Positions 1-6,716 of a stretch of 8,671 bases of DNA are shown here, piece after piece. Position 1 is the first letter of the stretch, and each line of letters starts with the position of its first letter. The notes beneath the pieces were generated by a model. That model had not been told where the DNA came from and searched no databases. It saw only the letters and a list, made by a program, of their open reading frames with translations. The translations under genes and the position numbers were made by a program. The stretch comes from Dehalococcoidia bacterium UBA6808. Lineage in GTDB: Bacteria > Chloroflexota > Dehalococcoidia > GIF9 > UBA5629. Location: contig DKFA01000097.1 of NCBI GenBank assembly GCA_002452695.1, forward strand, positions 1 through 8,671. Direction: 5' to 3'.

Positions 1-7
1 CTAAGCC

Positions 8-1081
8 ATGTTCGAAAAACTTGACGCCATAGAAAAACGTTATAACGAGCTGAACGACTTGATCGCCCAGCCCGAGGTCTATAATGATTTCCAGAAGGTG
101 CAGGCGCTGGCGCAGGAGAAATCCGGCATCGAGGAAATCGTGGGCAAGTACAGACAGTATAAGGCTAATGAGAAGGGGATCAGCGATGCGCAAGCCATGC
201 TGGAGGACCATGACCTGGATGCGGATATGCAGGCGATGGCGCGCGATGAGCTGGCGCGGCTTCGAGTTTTACAGGACAAACTGATTGAAGAACTGAGGAT
301 CGGACTCCTGCCCGGAGACGCCAATGAAGACAAGGATGCCATCATGGAGATTAGAGCCGGGACGGGCGGAGATGAGGCGGCTCTCTTTGCTGCCGACCTC
401 TATCGCATGTATTTCCGCTATGCCCAGAACAAGGGCTGGCAGATCGAGATCATCGACAGTAACCAGAACGAGATGGGCGGTTTCAAGGAAGTCGTCTTCG
501 AGGTCAAGGGCAAGGGCGCCTATGGCCATTTGAAATATGAGAGGGGCGTGCACCGCGTGCAAAGGGTGCCGGTAACCGAAGCGTCCGGGCGTATACATAC
601 GTCGACGGCAACTGTAGCCGTCCTGCCGGAGGCGGAGGAGATCGACATACAGATCAACCAGGAGGACCTGAGGATAGATATCTTCCGCAGCGGCGGCGCA
701 GGCGGACAGAACGTGAACAAGCTCAGTACCGCAGTGCGTATTACTCATATCCCCACCGGCATAGTTGCCGTTTGTCAGGACGAGAGATCGCAGCTCCGTA
801 ATAAGCTCAAAGCGATGGCGGTGTTGCGTTCTAGGCTGTATGATATAGAGCAAAGGAAACAGCAGGATGAAGTAACCGAGGAGCGCAGGTCGCAGATAGG
901 CAGCGGTGAGCGGTCGGAGAAGATACGCACGTATAATTTTCCCCAGGACAGGATGACGGACCACCGCATCAACCTGTCCATGCACGGTCTACCCAAGATA
1001 CTTGACGGAGACCTGGACAAGATCATTGAGGCGCTCGCTACCGATGAGCAAACCCGGCTGTTGCAGGACAGCAAGTTGTGA
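8..1081 (+). CDS. prfA: Peptide chain release factor 1 (RF1)
   Basis: Cytoplasmic class I release factor that recognises UAA and UAG in the ribosomal A site and triggers hydrolysis of peptidyl-tRNA. The 357-aa length is normal for the family. The N-terminal ~100 residues are the helical domain 1. The codon-recognition tripeptide is PVT at residues 188-190, inside HRVQRVPVTEASGRIHTS; this is the RF1-type PxT motif, not the SPF of RF2. The catalytic GGQ loop is RSGGAGGQNVNK, with the methyl-accepting glutamine at residue 234. It is followed by the conserved CQDERSQLRNK segment and the C-terminal RTYNFPQDRMTDHR block. The ATG is chosen because MFEKLDAIEKRY is the normal RF1 N-terminus. Only 7 bases precede it, so no ribosome binding site can be judged; the TAA at 2-4 could be the stop of an upstream gene. 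The stop overlaps the start of prmC (GTGA), so the two are probably translationally coupled. Nothing is missing or broken. Confidence 0.98.
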   Translation: MFEKLDAIEKRYNELNDLIAQPEVYNDFQKVQALAQEKSGIEEIVGKYRQYKANEKGISDAQAMLEDHDLDADMQAMARDELARLRVLQDKLIEELRIGLLPGDANEDKDAIMEIRAGTGGDEAALFAADLYRMYFRYAQNKGWQIEIIDSNQNEMGGFKEVVFEVKGKGAYGHLKYERGVHRVQRVPVTEASGRIHTSTATVAVLPEAEEIDIQINQEDLRIDIFRSGGAGGQNVNKLSTAVRITHIPTGIVAVCQDERSQLRNKLKAMAVLRSRLYDIEQRKQQDEVTEERRSQIGSGERSEKIRTYNFPQDRMTDHRINLSMHGLPKILDGDLDKIIEALATDEQTRLLQDSKL

Positions 1082-2433
1082 CCGCCGGCGAGGCTTACCG
1101 CAAATATACGTCACTTTTTCAAGATCAGGGCATGGCAGATGCTGTCGATGAGGCAAGGGTGCTGATTTGCCATGTGCTGGGCATCAGTTCAGCCCGGTTT
1201 TTTGCACAGCCGGACCGTGTGCTGACGGCGGTGGAGCAATCTGCCCTCGAGGAGCTGGTGGAAAAGCGGTTGAGGGGAGAGCCATCGGCTTATATCACCA
1301 ACCACAGAGAGTTCTTCGGCATCGATCTTTACGTGGACCCCCGCGTTTTAATACCCAGGCCGGAGACGGAGATACTGGTCGAAGAGGCAATCAGATTCTC
1401 GAAAGATTGGAGCCGGCGCAACCGGAGAAACATACGGATTGCGGATGTGGGCACCGGTACGGGCGCGATCGCCATTGCGCTGGCGCTCAACCTGCCCGAC
1501 GCAGTGATTTGGGCAGTGGACATTTCCCCCGAGGCATTGCAGGTAGCAGAGAAAAATGTTGCTAAGCATGGCCTGTCACAGCGCATCAAGCTGATACGGG
1601 GAGACCTGCTGCAGCAGATAGATGGGCAGGTCGACCTGATCGTAGCCAACCTGCCATATATTGCGGAGGGTAATCTGGCCCGGCTGGACCGTGAGATACG
1701 CGAGTTCGAGCCTGCGCAGGCGCTGAGTGGCGGAAAGGATGGGACCAGCCTGATCAGGCAGCTGATCAGCCAGACAGCCGGCAAGCTGGGGCCGGGCGGC
1801 GCTCTGATGATGGAGATAGGGGAAGGGCAGGTAGATAGGATTGGCAGGGCTGCTCTGCAGGAATATTCCAAAGCTGATATTAATTTGACCAGGGACCTGG
1901 CGGGCATCGATCGCGTCATCACGATAACTCCGCGCCAAAGCCAGTTAAGGCAGCTATTGAATACATTTATCAAATATCTGATCGTGGGATTGCCAAACTC
2001 AGTGATCTATTTCGGCTCGATTTACTTGCTGACGGATATACTGAAACTCTGGTATATGTTGAGCGTTGGCATAGCGGTTGTATTGCAGGCCGTGACAGCC
2101 TTTCTGCTGCACCGGGTCTGGACCTGGCGGCACAAGAAGGTTGCGCTGGCCACCCCGGTAACAGCCTACCGCTTTATCAAGTTCATGCTGGTCAATATCG
2201 GGGGCATGCTGCTGGGGCTGGCCCTGATCTACCTGTTCACCGATTTTCTGCAGCTATGGTATATGGCCAGTACATTTGCCTCTTCCTGCATTCTGCAGGG
2301 GCTGACTTTCCTGGCCAACAACTACTGGACCTGGGGTGATGTTGAAGCCCGTGAGCTGCGTTGGCTGGAGGCCTGGCTAAAAAAGCCTGCCGTTCAGGAT
2401 ATCCTGAGCAAGCTCGGTATCAGGATGGATTAG
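1078..2433 (+). CDS. prmC: PrmC (HemK) release factor glutamine methyltransferase fused to a GtrA-like membrane domain
   Basis: Residues 1 to ~287 form a full-length PrmC, which N5-methylates the GGQ glutamine of RF1/RF2 using S-adenosylmethionine. Visible are the N-terminal helical substrate-binding domain, IPRPETE (92-98), the SAM-binding loop IADVGTGTGAIAIALA (121-136), the acidic VDIS (147-150), and the catalytic NLPY (191-194, a variant of NPPY). PrmC proteins usually end near 280-290 residues. This frame continues without stop or frameshift through ~165 more residues containing four hydrophobic segments (about 297-319, 325-346, 365-387, 394-413). These resemble the GtrA family (PF04138), small membrane proteins linked to polyprenyl-phosphate sugar or cell-surface polysaccharide metabolism. 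The basic loop RHKK (351-354) between segments 2 and 3 predicts an inside loop, which keeps the methyltransferase cytoplasmic. The start is GTG, sharing GTGA with the prfA stop. The PrmC call is very sure; the GtrA call rests on topology and the FIK..V and WTW motifs. The fusion is the odd feature. Confidence 0.95.
   Translation: MTAGEAYRKYTSLFQDQGMADAVDEARVLICHVLGISSARFFAQPDRVLTAVEQSALEELVEKRLRGEPSAYITNHREFFGIDLYVDPRVLIPRPETEILVEEAIRFSKDWSRRNRRNIRIADVGTGTGAIAIALALNLPDAVIWAVDISPEALQVAEKNVAKHGLSQRIKLIRGDLLQQIDGQVDLIVANLPYIAEGNLARLDREIREFEPAQALSGGKDGTSLIRQLISQTAGKLGPGGALMMEIGEGQVDRIGRAALQEYSKADINLTRDLAGIDRVITITPRQSQLRQLLNTFIKYLIVGLPNSVIYFGSIYLLTDILKLWYMLSVGIAVVLQAVTAFLLHRVWTWRHKKVALATPVTAYRFIKFMLVNIGGMLLGLALIYLFTDFLQLWYMASTFASSCILQGLTFLANNYWTWGDVEARELRWLEAWLKKPAVQDILSKLGIRMD
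1966..2334 (+). repeat. Internal protein duplication in the GtrA-like domain
   Basis: Residues 297-350 and 366-419 of the prmC product align without gaps at a constant offset of 69 residues, with 20 identities in 54 positions by my count. Shared landmarks are FIK at the start, IYL-TD-L-LWYM in the middle, and FL then WTW at the end. Each unit is one two-helix hairpin, so the domain is a tandem pair of hairpins. The repeat is clear in protein and only patchy in DNA, so the duplication is old. A twofold internal pseudo-repeat is what I would expect of GtrA-family proteins, and it supports that call. Confidence 0.75.
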
Positions 2434-2530
2434 ACCCGGCTGGACAGGGATGAGTGATATTTAATATGGTAACGAGAATCATTGCTGTGGTGGCAGGCAA
2501 ACAATACCCTGGTCAGAATGGGGAAATAGA

Positions 2531-2555
2531 TCAAAACAGCCGTTTCTGTCTTTGA
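2531..2555. repeat. Imperfect inverted repeat overlapping the etf -35 box
   Basis: TCAAAACAG (2531-2539) and CTGTCTTTGA (2546-2555) are complementary over 9 pairs with one bulged C and a 6-base centre. The right arm covers the first bases of the -35 box, a position typical of repressor or activator sites. It could equally be chance. Confidence 0.35.
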
Positions 2556-2580
2556 CATTGAAGATTGATTAATGTAAACT
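2552..2580 (+). promoter_or_regulatory. Sigma70-type promoter of the etfBA operon
   Basis: A perfect -35 TTGACA (2552-2557) is followed by a 17-bp spacer and a -10 of TAAACT (2575-2580, 4 of 6 matches to TATAAT). Transcription would start near 2587, about 48 nt before the etfB ATG. No terminator is visible after prmC, so read-through from prfA-prmC could also contribute. The prediction is from consensus only. Confidence 0.6.
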
Positions 2581-2586
2581 TTCCGA

Positions 2587-2607
2587 TTGGTTAAGTTTGT
2601 TAGCCAA
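2587..2607 (+). repeat. Short hairpin at the predicted start of the etf transcript
   Basis: TTGGTTA (2587-2593) can pair with TAGCCAA (2601-2607) over 7 positions, one of them a G-U pair, with a 7-base loop. It falls at the predicted transcript 5' end and upstream of the etfB ribosome binding site (AAGGGGTGA, 2617-2625). A 5' stabilising hairpin or an operator half-site pair are both possible; support is weak. Confidence 0.3.
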
Positions 2608-2634
2608 ATATCAAAAAAGGGGTGAATTGCAACT

Positions 2635-3435
2635 ATGAATATGGTTGTCTGCTGCAAACAGGTACTCGATCCCGAAGCAGCGCCATCGACTTTTAAGCTC
2701 GATGCTGCAAACAACAGGATGGTCCAACCACCCGAAGTAAAACCGGTAGTGAATCCCTATGATGAGCAGGCAGTTGAAGCTGCGTTGCGCATCAAAGACA
2801 AGGACAAGACACAGAAGGTCAGCATTATCAGTCTTGGCAATAACCTTGTGCGTGATGTTGTCAAGAAGCCGCTCTCCATGGGCGCAGATGAATTGATCCT
2901 GCTTGAAGACGCTGCGTTCGATGGCGGTGACAGCTTCGCAACTGCCACTGCCCTGGCTGCGGCGATCAAGAAGATCGGCCAGTTCGATATTATTTTCTGT
3001 GGCAGGCAGGAATCCGAGTGGGATGACGGCCAGGTCGGTTCCGGCATTGCCGAAATTCTGGGCGTCCCCAGCGTGACAGTGGCCAAGAAAGTCGAGGTTA
3101 TTGATGGAGGTAAGCTGAGGGTTGAGAGGGTCACCGCCGACGGCTACCAGGTGCTGGAGGTGTCAACCCCTTGTCTTATCACCATTAGCAATGAGCTCGG
3201 TGAGGCCCGCTATGCAACATTGAAAGGCATCATGGCTGCCAGCAAAAAGCAGCCTGTTATATGGAAACCCGCTGATATAGGTGTTGACAAGGTTGGCGCT
3301 GCTGCCAGGAAATCCAAAATTGTGAAGCTCTTCCAGCCTGTGAAAGAAGGCAAATGTGACATCGTTAGCGCCGATTCACCGGCGGAAGCTGCTGTCCTGC
3401 TTGCTACCAAGCTGCGCGAGAACAAGGTCATCTAA
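2635..3435 (+). CDS. etfB: Electron transfer flavoprotein beta subunit (EtfB/FixA)
   Basis: Small subunit of the soluble ETF heterodimer, which accepts electrons from acyl-CoA or other flavin dehydrogenases and passes them to a quinone oxidoreductase or another partner. The 266-aa length is normal. Family features are the N-terminal strand MNMVVCCKQVLDP, NPYDEQAVEAAL (40-51), the nucleotide-binding loop CGRQESEWDDGQVGSG (122-137), and the ETF-beta signature region NELGEARYATLKGIM (186-200) followed by the basic ASKKQP. The loop at 122-137 usually reads something like DGDTAQVGP; here a Trp and a second Asp occur, which points to a FixA-like or otherwise diverged branch. I cannot tell from sequence alone whether it takes part in electron bifurcation. 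The ATG is supported by an AAGGGGTGA ribosome binding site about 10 nt upstream. It is followed after 33 bp by etfA, with which it must form a complex. Confidence 0.96.
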   Translation: MNMVVCCKQVLDPEAAPSTFKLDAANNRMVQPPEVKPVVNPYDEQAVEAALRIKDKDKTQKVSIISLGNNLVRDVVKKPLSMGADELILLEDAAFDGGDSFATATALAAAIKKIGQFDIIFCGRQESEWDDGQVGSGIAEILGVPSVTVAKKVEVIDGGKLRVERVTADGYQVLEVSTPCLITISNELGEARYATLKGIMAASKKQPVIWKPADIGVDKVGAAARKSKIVKLFQPVKEGKCDIVSADSPAEAAVLLATKLRENKVI

Positions 3436-3457
3436 ACGATAGACAGGATAATGATTT

Positions 3458-3463
3458 AGGAGG
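3458..3463 (+). promoter_or_regulatory. Ribosome binding site of etfA
   Basis: A perfect AGGAGG sits 5 nt before the ATG at 3469, fixing the start of etfA. It is much stronger than the etfB site, as often seen for a downstream gene that must match its partner. Confidence 0.85.
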
Positions 3464-3468
3464 ATACA

Positions 3469-4467
3469 ATGGCTGATAATAAAGGAATTTTGGTTGTCGG
3501 CGAAGTAGCAGAAGGTAAATTGCTCCCGATAACTGCTGAATTGCTGGGCGCCGGCAAGAAGCTTGCGGGAGAGCTGGGTGAAGCTCTTAGTTGCATCCTG
3601 ATCAGCGACAGGGTCGGCGACGCCGCCAAGGCTGCTATAGTAGCCGGCGCTGATAAAGTCTATGTAACCGAAGACGCTCAACTTAAAGATTATTGTAATG
3701 ACACATACATGCAGGTCGCGGAAAAGGCCGTTGCGGACCTGGCCCCCAGGATCGTGATCATGGGCCAGACTTCGATCGGGCGTGACCTGGCTCCCAGGCT
3801 GGCCTTCAGGCTGGGAGTAAGCGCTACTATGGACTGTCTCGAGCTGGACATCGATCCGGCTTCCAAGCTGATGAATTGCACCAGGCCGGTTTATGGCGGC
3901 AACGCCAGGGCCATCTTCACATCCGAAGGCATCCCTCAGATCGCCACCGTCAGGGTTAAGGCTGCCAGCCCCAACGCTCCTGACGCAGGGAAAGCAGGCG
4001 AGATTATCCCCTTTCCAGTAGCGATAGATGCAGGTAAGGTCAAGGCCAAGGTCATAGAGACTGTAAAGGAAGAAATTGCCGGCGTTAAACTCGAGGACGC
4101 TGCAGTCGTGGTAGCCGGCGGCCGCGGTATGGGCGGACCGGAACCCTTTGGCAAAGAGCTGGCTGAGCTGGCCAAGGTGCTCAAGGGCGCGGTCGGCGCA
4201 TCCAGACCCCCGTGCGACAACAAGTGGGTACCAGACTCCATCCAGGTCGGCCTCACCGGCAAGATCATTGCGCCTGAGCTGTATATCGCCATCGGCATTT
4301 CCGGCTCAAGCCAGCATATGTCCGGCTGCTCAGGCTCCAAGTGTATCGTTGCCATCAACAAAGATCCAGAGGCCAACATCTTCAAAGAGGCCCGCTTCGG
4401 CGTGGTCGGCGACTGGAAGGTCATTTTGCCTCCCTTCACAGCGAAAGTAAAAGAACTGGTCCAGTAA
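3469..4467 (+). CDS. etfA: Electron transfer flavoprotein alpha subunit (EtfA/FixB)
   Basis: FAD-carrying large subunit of ETF, 332 aa, a normal length. The N-terminal domain (about 1-190) has the ETF alpha/beta fold, with GQTSIGRDLAPRLAFRLG at 99-116. The C-terminal FAD domain has VVAGGRGMGG (214-223), GASRPPCDNKWVP (243-255), GLTGKIIAPELY (261-272), GISGSSQHMSG (276-286) and NKDPEANIF (297-305). The positions that contact FAD in characterised ETFs are kept: Arg246 after Ser245, Thr263, and the Gln282-His283 pair. Two details are less common: CD after the RPP, and Leu262 where GQTGK normally has Gln. The start is set by the AGGAGG 5 nt upstream. It is co-transcribed with etfB and ends 24 bp before a strong terminator. 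No dehydrogenase or ETF:quinone oxidoreductase gene lies in the window, so the redox partners are unknown. Confidence 0.97.
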   Translation: MADNKGILVVGEVAEGKLLPITAELLGAGKKLAGELGEALSCILISDRVGDAAKAAIVAGADKVYVTEDAQLKDYCNDTYMQVAEKAVADLAPRIVIMGQTSIGRDLAPRLAFRLGVSATMDCLELDIDPASKLMNCTRPVYGGNARAIFTSEGIPQIATVRVKAASPNAPDAGKAGEIIPFPVAIDAGKVKAKVIETVKEEIAGVKLEDAAVVVAGGRGMGGPEPFGKELAELAKVLKGAVGASRPPCDNKWVPDSIQVGLTGKIIAPELYIAIGISGSSQHMSGCSGSKCIVAINKDPEANIFKEARFGVVGDWKVILPPFTAKVKELVQ

Positions 4468-4491
4468 ATCGGGACTAAATTCAAACAATAA

Positions 4492-4535
4492 AAAGCCCCT
4501 CGCCGGTTAAACCGGCGAGGGGCTTTATGTTTTTT
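4492..4535. terminator. Bidirectional intrinsic terminator between etfA and the convergent EF-G gene
   Basis: AAAGCCCCTCGCCGG (4492-4506) pairs perfectly over 15 bp with 4512-4526 around a TTAAA loop. On the plus strand the stem is followed by ATG and a run of six T (4530-4535). On the minus strand the stem is followed by TT and then TATTGTTTG, so the hairpin can also end transcripts arriving from the right. It lies 24 bp after etfA and 24 bp after the stop of the minus-strand gene, exactly where a shared terminator is needed. Confidence 0.93.
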
Positions 4536-4559
4536 CGAGATCAACGAGGACTAATTGCT

Positions 4560-6626
4560 TTACTGGTGGGCAGCGCTCTTCTGCTGTCCGATTATCTTTT
4601 GGGCTACAATGGCAGGCACAGGCTCGTAGTGGCTGAACTCCACTGTGAATGTGCCCCTGCCCTGCGTCATGGACCTGAGATCGACAGCATAGCGCTGGAT
4701 CTCAGCCAGCGGCGCCTGCGCCTGGATGACGTTGAGTCCATGGCTGGGATTCATGCCGGAGACGCGGGCCCGTTTGGTGTTAAGGTCGCCGATAATGTCG
4801 CCTGTAAAGGAGTCCGGGACGGTGACCGTTATATTCATAATAGGCTCCAGCAGGACTGGCGAGCCGTCCTGCATGCCCTTTTTAAAGGCCTGAATGGAAG
4901 CGATCTTGAAGGCCATTTCCGAGGAGTCGACCGGATGGAAGCTGCCGTCGTAGAGCGTGACCCTCATATCGACTGCCGGGTAGCCGGCGATGACGCCCTC
5001 AAGGCGGGCTTCCTTGATGCCCTTGTCGACGGCCGGGATATAGTTCTTGGGGACCGATCCGCCCACGATCTTTTCTGCGAACTCGAAACCGCTGCCCGGG
5101 GGCAGGGGCTCCATCCTGATCAGGACATGTCCGTACTGTCCATGTCCGCCTGTCTGTTTTTTATGCTTATATTCAGCTTCGACCGGTATGGTGATGGTCT
5201 CTTTATATGGAACCATGGGAGCTTCCAGCAATACTTCCACACCAAATTTGCGCTGGAGCCTGCTGGCGGCGATCTCAAGGTGGGTATCGCCCATACCGCC
5301 CAGCGTCAACTCTCCTGTATCTGCTTCGCGCTGCGATTTGAGGCTGGGATCTTCTTCACAAATCCTGGCCAGGCCGGAGCTCATCTTATCGAGGTCGGCC
5401 TTGGATTTTGGATGAACGGCCTTGCTGAGGATAGGGCTGGGATAGTCGATGGGGGCAAGCTTGAGGGCATGCTCCTTGACGCCAAGAGTATCGCCGGAGA
5501 CTGTGTTGGCCAACTTGACTACCACGCCGATATCGCCGGCGCCGATCTGATTGGCGGTTTCCTGCGTTTTACCGTGAGGGATGGATACCTGCCCGATTCT
5601 CTCCAGTGCGGCTTTGTTGACATTCCAGACCTGTGAGTTGCTCGAGAACACTCCGGAAAAGACCCGGAAATAGCTGATCTTGCCTACGTGGGGATCGGTT
5701 GTGGTCTTGAAGACCAGGGCTGCCAGCGGGGATTCGTTCGCCGGCTTGACGGATTCTTCGGCGCCTGAGGCTCCAGTAGCCTTGAACTCGCCTGCGGCTG
5801 CCGGCGAGGGCAGATACTCGATAATTGCATCGAGCAGCAGCGCCGCGCCGTTGTTGGTCAGGCCGGAGCCGGCCAGCACTGGTATGACGGCCCCCGCCAG
5901 CGTTGACGCTTTCAGGCACCTGTAGATCTCTTCGGTCTTGATCTCGCCGCCGTCCAGGTACCGGGTCATAGTCTCGTCATCGATCTCGACTACGGCTTCG
6001 ATCAGTTTTTCTCTGGCGCTGTCGATATCGGCTTTCATGGCGGCCGGGACTTCGATTTCCTTGGCAGGAGCGCCGGCATACGCTTTGCCGCTAATAATAT
6101 CCACGATTCCCTTGAAATCCTTTTGTGAGCCGATGGGTATCTGTATAGGCAGACACCTGGCGCTTAGCTTGCTCTGGATTTGCTCAAGCGTACTGGCGAA
6201 ATTGGCATTTTCACGGTCCATCTTGTTGACGAAAATGAGACGCGGCAGTTTGGCTGCCGAGGCATGATCCCACACTTGCTCGGTGCCGACTTCCACACCG
6301 GATGCCGCGCAGACCACGATAACGGCGCCCTCGGCCACCCTCAGCGCCGCCCTGACCTCGCCGACAAAATCGGGATAACCCGGCGTATCGAGCAGGTTGA
6401 TCTTGGTATTCTTCCACATGCAGGGAAGCACTGTGACATTGATGCTGATCTTATGTTTGATCTCGTCGGGGTCATGGTCGGAAGCTGTAGTACCATCAGC
6501 GACTGTCCCCATGCGATTGATGGCGCCGGCATTGAAAAGCATGGCTTCTACCAGCGAAGTTTTGCCGGCACCGGAATGGGACAGAAGGGCTACGTTGCGG
6601 ATTTTATCAGGTCCAGATTGCTGCAT
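4560..6626 (-). CDS. fusA: Elongation factor G-like GTPase (EF-G2 type)
   Basis: 688-aa translational GTPase with the full EF-G domain order. GTPase motifs are the P-loop SHSGAGKT (16-23), DTPGYPDF (80-87), NKMD (134-137) and AGSG (252-255). After an Ala/Ser/Glu-rich linker come domain II (about 300-390), domain III with GGMGDTHLEI (443-452), domain IV with GGHGQYGHV (493-501) and the tip DGSFHPVDSSEMAF (560-573), and domain V with PIMNITVTVPDSFTGDIIGDLN (595-616). It differs from canonical EF-G, which has AHIDAGKT in the P-loop, RGIT in switch I (here HKIS, 58-61) and DTPGHVDF (here Tyr84 replaces the catalytic His). These changes fit the EF-G2/EF-G-like paralogues known from Thermus and actinobacteria, so a canonical fusA probably sits elsewhere in the genome. 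The symbol fusA is used in the broad sense. Whether it translocates, recycles ribosomes or does something else is not readable from sequence. It is transcribed alone, with its own promoter and terminator. Confidence 0.93.
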   Translation of the reverse strand: MQQSGPDKIRNVALLSHSGAGKTSLVEAMLFNAGAINRMGTVADGTTASDHDPDEIKHKISINVTVLPCMWKNTKINLLDTPGYPDFVGEVRAALRVAEGAVIVVCAASGVEVGTEQVWDHASAAKLPRLIFVNKMDRENANFASTLEQIQSKLSARCLPIQIPIGSQKDFKGIVDIISGKAYAGAPAKEIEVPAAMKADIDSAREKLIEAVVEIDDETMTRYLDGGEIKTEEIYRCLKASTLAGAVIPVLAGSGLTNNGAALLLDAIIEYLPSPAAAGEFKATGASGAEESVKPANESPLAALVFKTTTDPHVGKISYFRVFSGVFSSNSQVWNVNKAALERIGQVSIPHGKTQETANQIGAGDIGVVVKLANTVSGDTLGVKEHALKLAPIDYPSPILSKAVHPKSKADLDKMSSGLARICEEDPSLKSQREADTGELTLGGMGDTHLEIAASRLQRKFGVEVLLEAPMVPYKETITIPVEAEYKHKKQTGGHGQYGHVLIRMEPLPPGSGFEFAEKIVGGSVPKNYIPAVDKGIKEARLEGVIAGYPAVDMRVTLYDGSFHPVDSSEMAFKIASIQAFKKGMQDGSPVLLEPIMNITVTVPDSFTGDIIGDLNTKRARVSGMNPSHGLNVIQAQAPLAEIQRYAVDLRSMTQGRGTFTVEFSHYEPVPAIVAQKIIGQQKSAAHQ

Positions 6627-6632
6627 CTAAAT

Positions 6633-6637
6633 ACCTC
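6633..6637 (-). promoter_or_regulatory. Ribosome binding site of the EF-G-like gene
   Basis: On the minus strand GAGGT lies 6 nt before the ATG at 6626, supporting this start (MQQSGPDKIRNVALL). Confidence 0.75.
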
Positions 6638-6670
6638 GATTCTCGCTGAAATTTTGACGGACAACGAGTC

Positions 6671-6700
6671 ATTTTAGCAGTGTTACACTCGAACAGTCAA
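6671..6700 (-). promoter_or_regulatory. Promoter of the EF-G-like gene (extended -10)
   Basis: Reading the minus strand, TTGACT (6700-6695) is separated by 18 bp from TAAAAT (6676-6671). TGC directly precedes the -10, giving an extended -10 element. The start would be near 6664, leaving a leader of about 38 nt. This is a strong vegetative-type promoter, fitting a translation factor. Confidence 0.75.
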
Positions 6701-6716
6701 GGAATGAGATCGTTTA

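Noticed and set aside
269..985. 238-codon minus-strand open frame opposite prfA
   Set aside because: Fully antisense to RF1 with no recognisable motif and no promoter or ribosome binding site of its own.
1329..1973. 214-codon minus-strand open frame opposite prmC
   Set aside because: Antisense to conserved PrmC motifs; Ser/Arg/Pro-rich low-information translation typical of a shadow frame.
2434..2530. Possible terminator after prmC
   Set aside because: Only weak GC pairing (for example CCCTGG against the nearby GGGG) and no T-run; I see no intrinsic terminator here.
2466..2555. 29-codon open frame in the prmC-etfB gap (starts MVTRIIAVVAG)
   Set aside because: No convincing Shine-Dalgarno, no family resemblance, and its stop lies inside the etf -35 box. 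Random open frames of this size are expected; only conservation would rescue it.
3936..4544. 202-codon minus-strand open frame opposite etfA
   Set aside because: Reads through the terminator hairpin and is antisense to the conserved FAD-binding region of EtfA; no supporting signals.
4527..5636. 369-codon plus-strand open frame opposite the EF-G-like gene
   Set aside because: It starts inside the terminator T-tract, lacks a ribosome binding site, and lies wholly antisense to a gene with unmistakable EF-G domains. Its protein shows no family motif; it is a shadow of that gene's codon bias.
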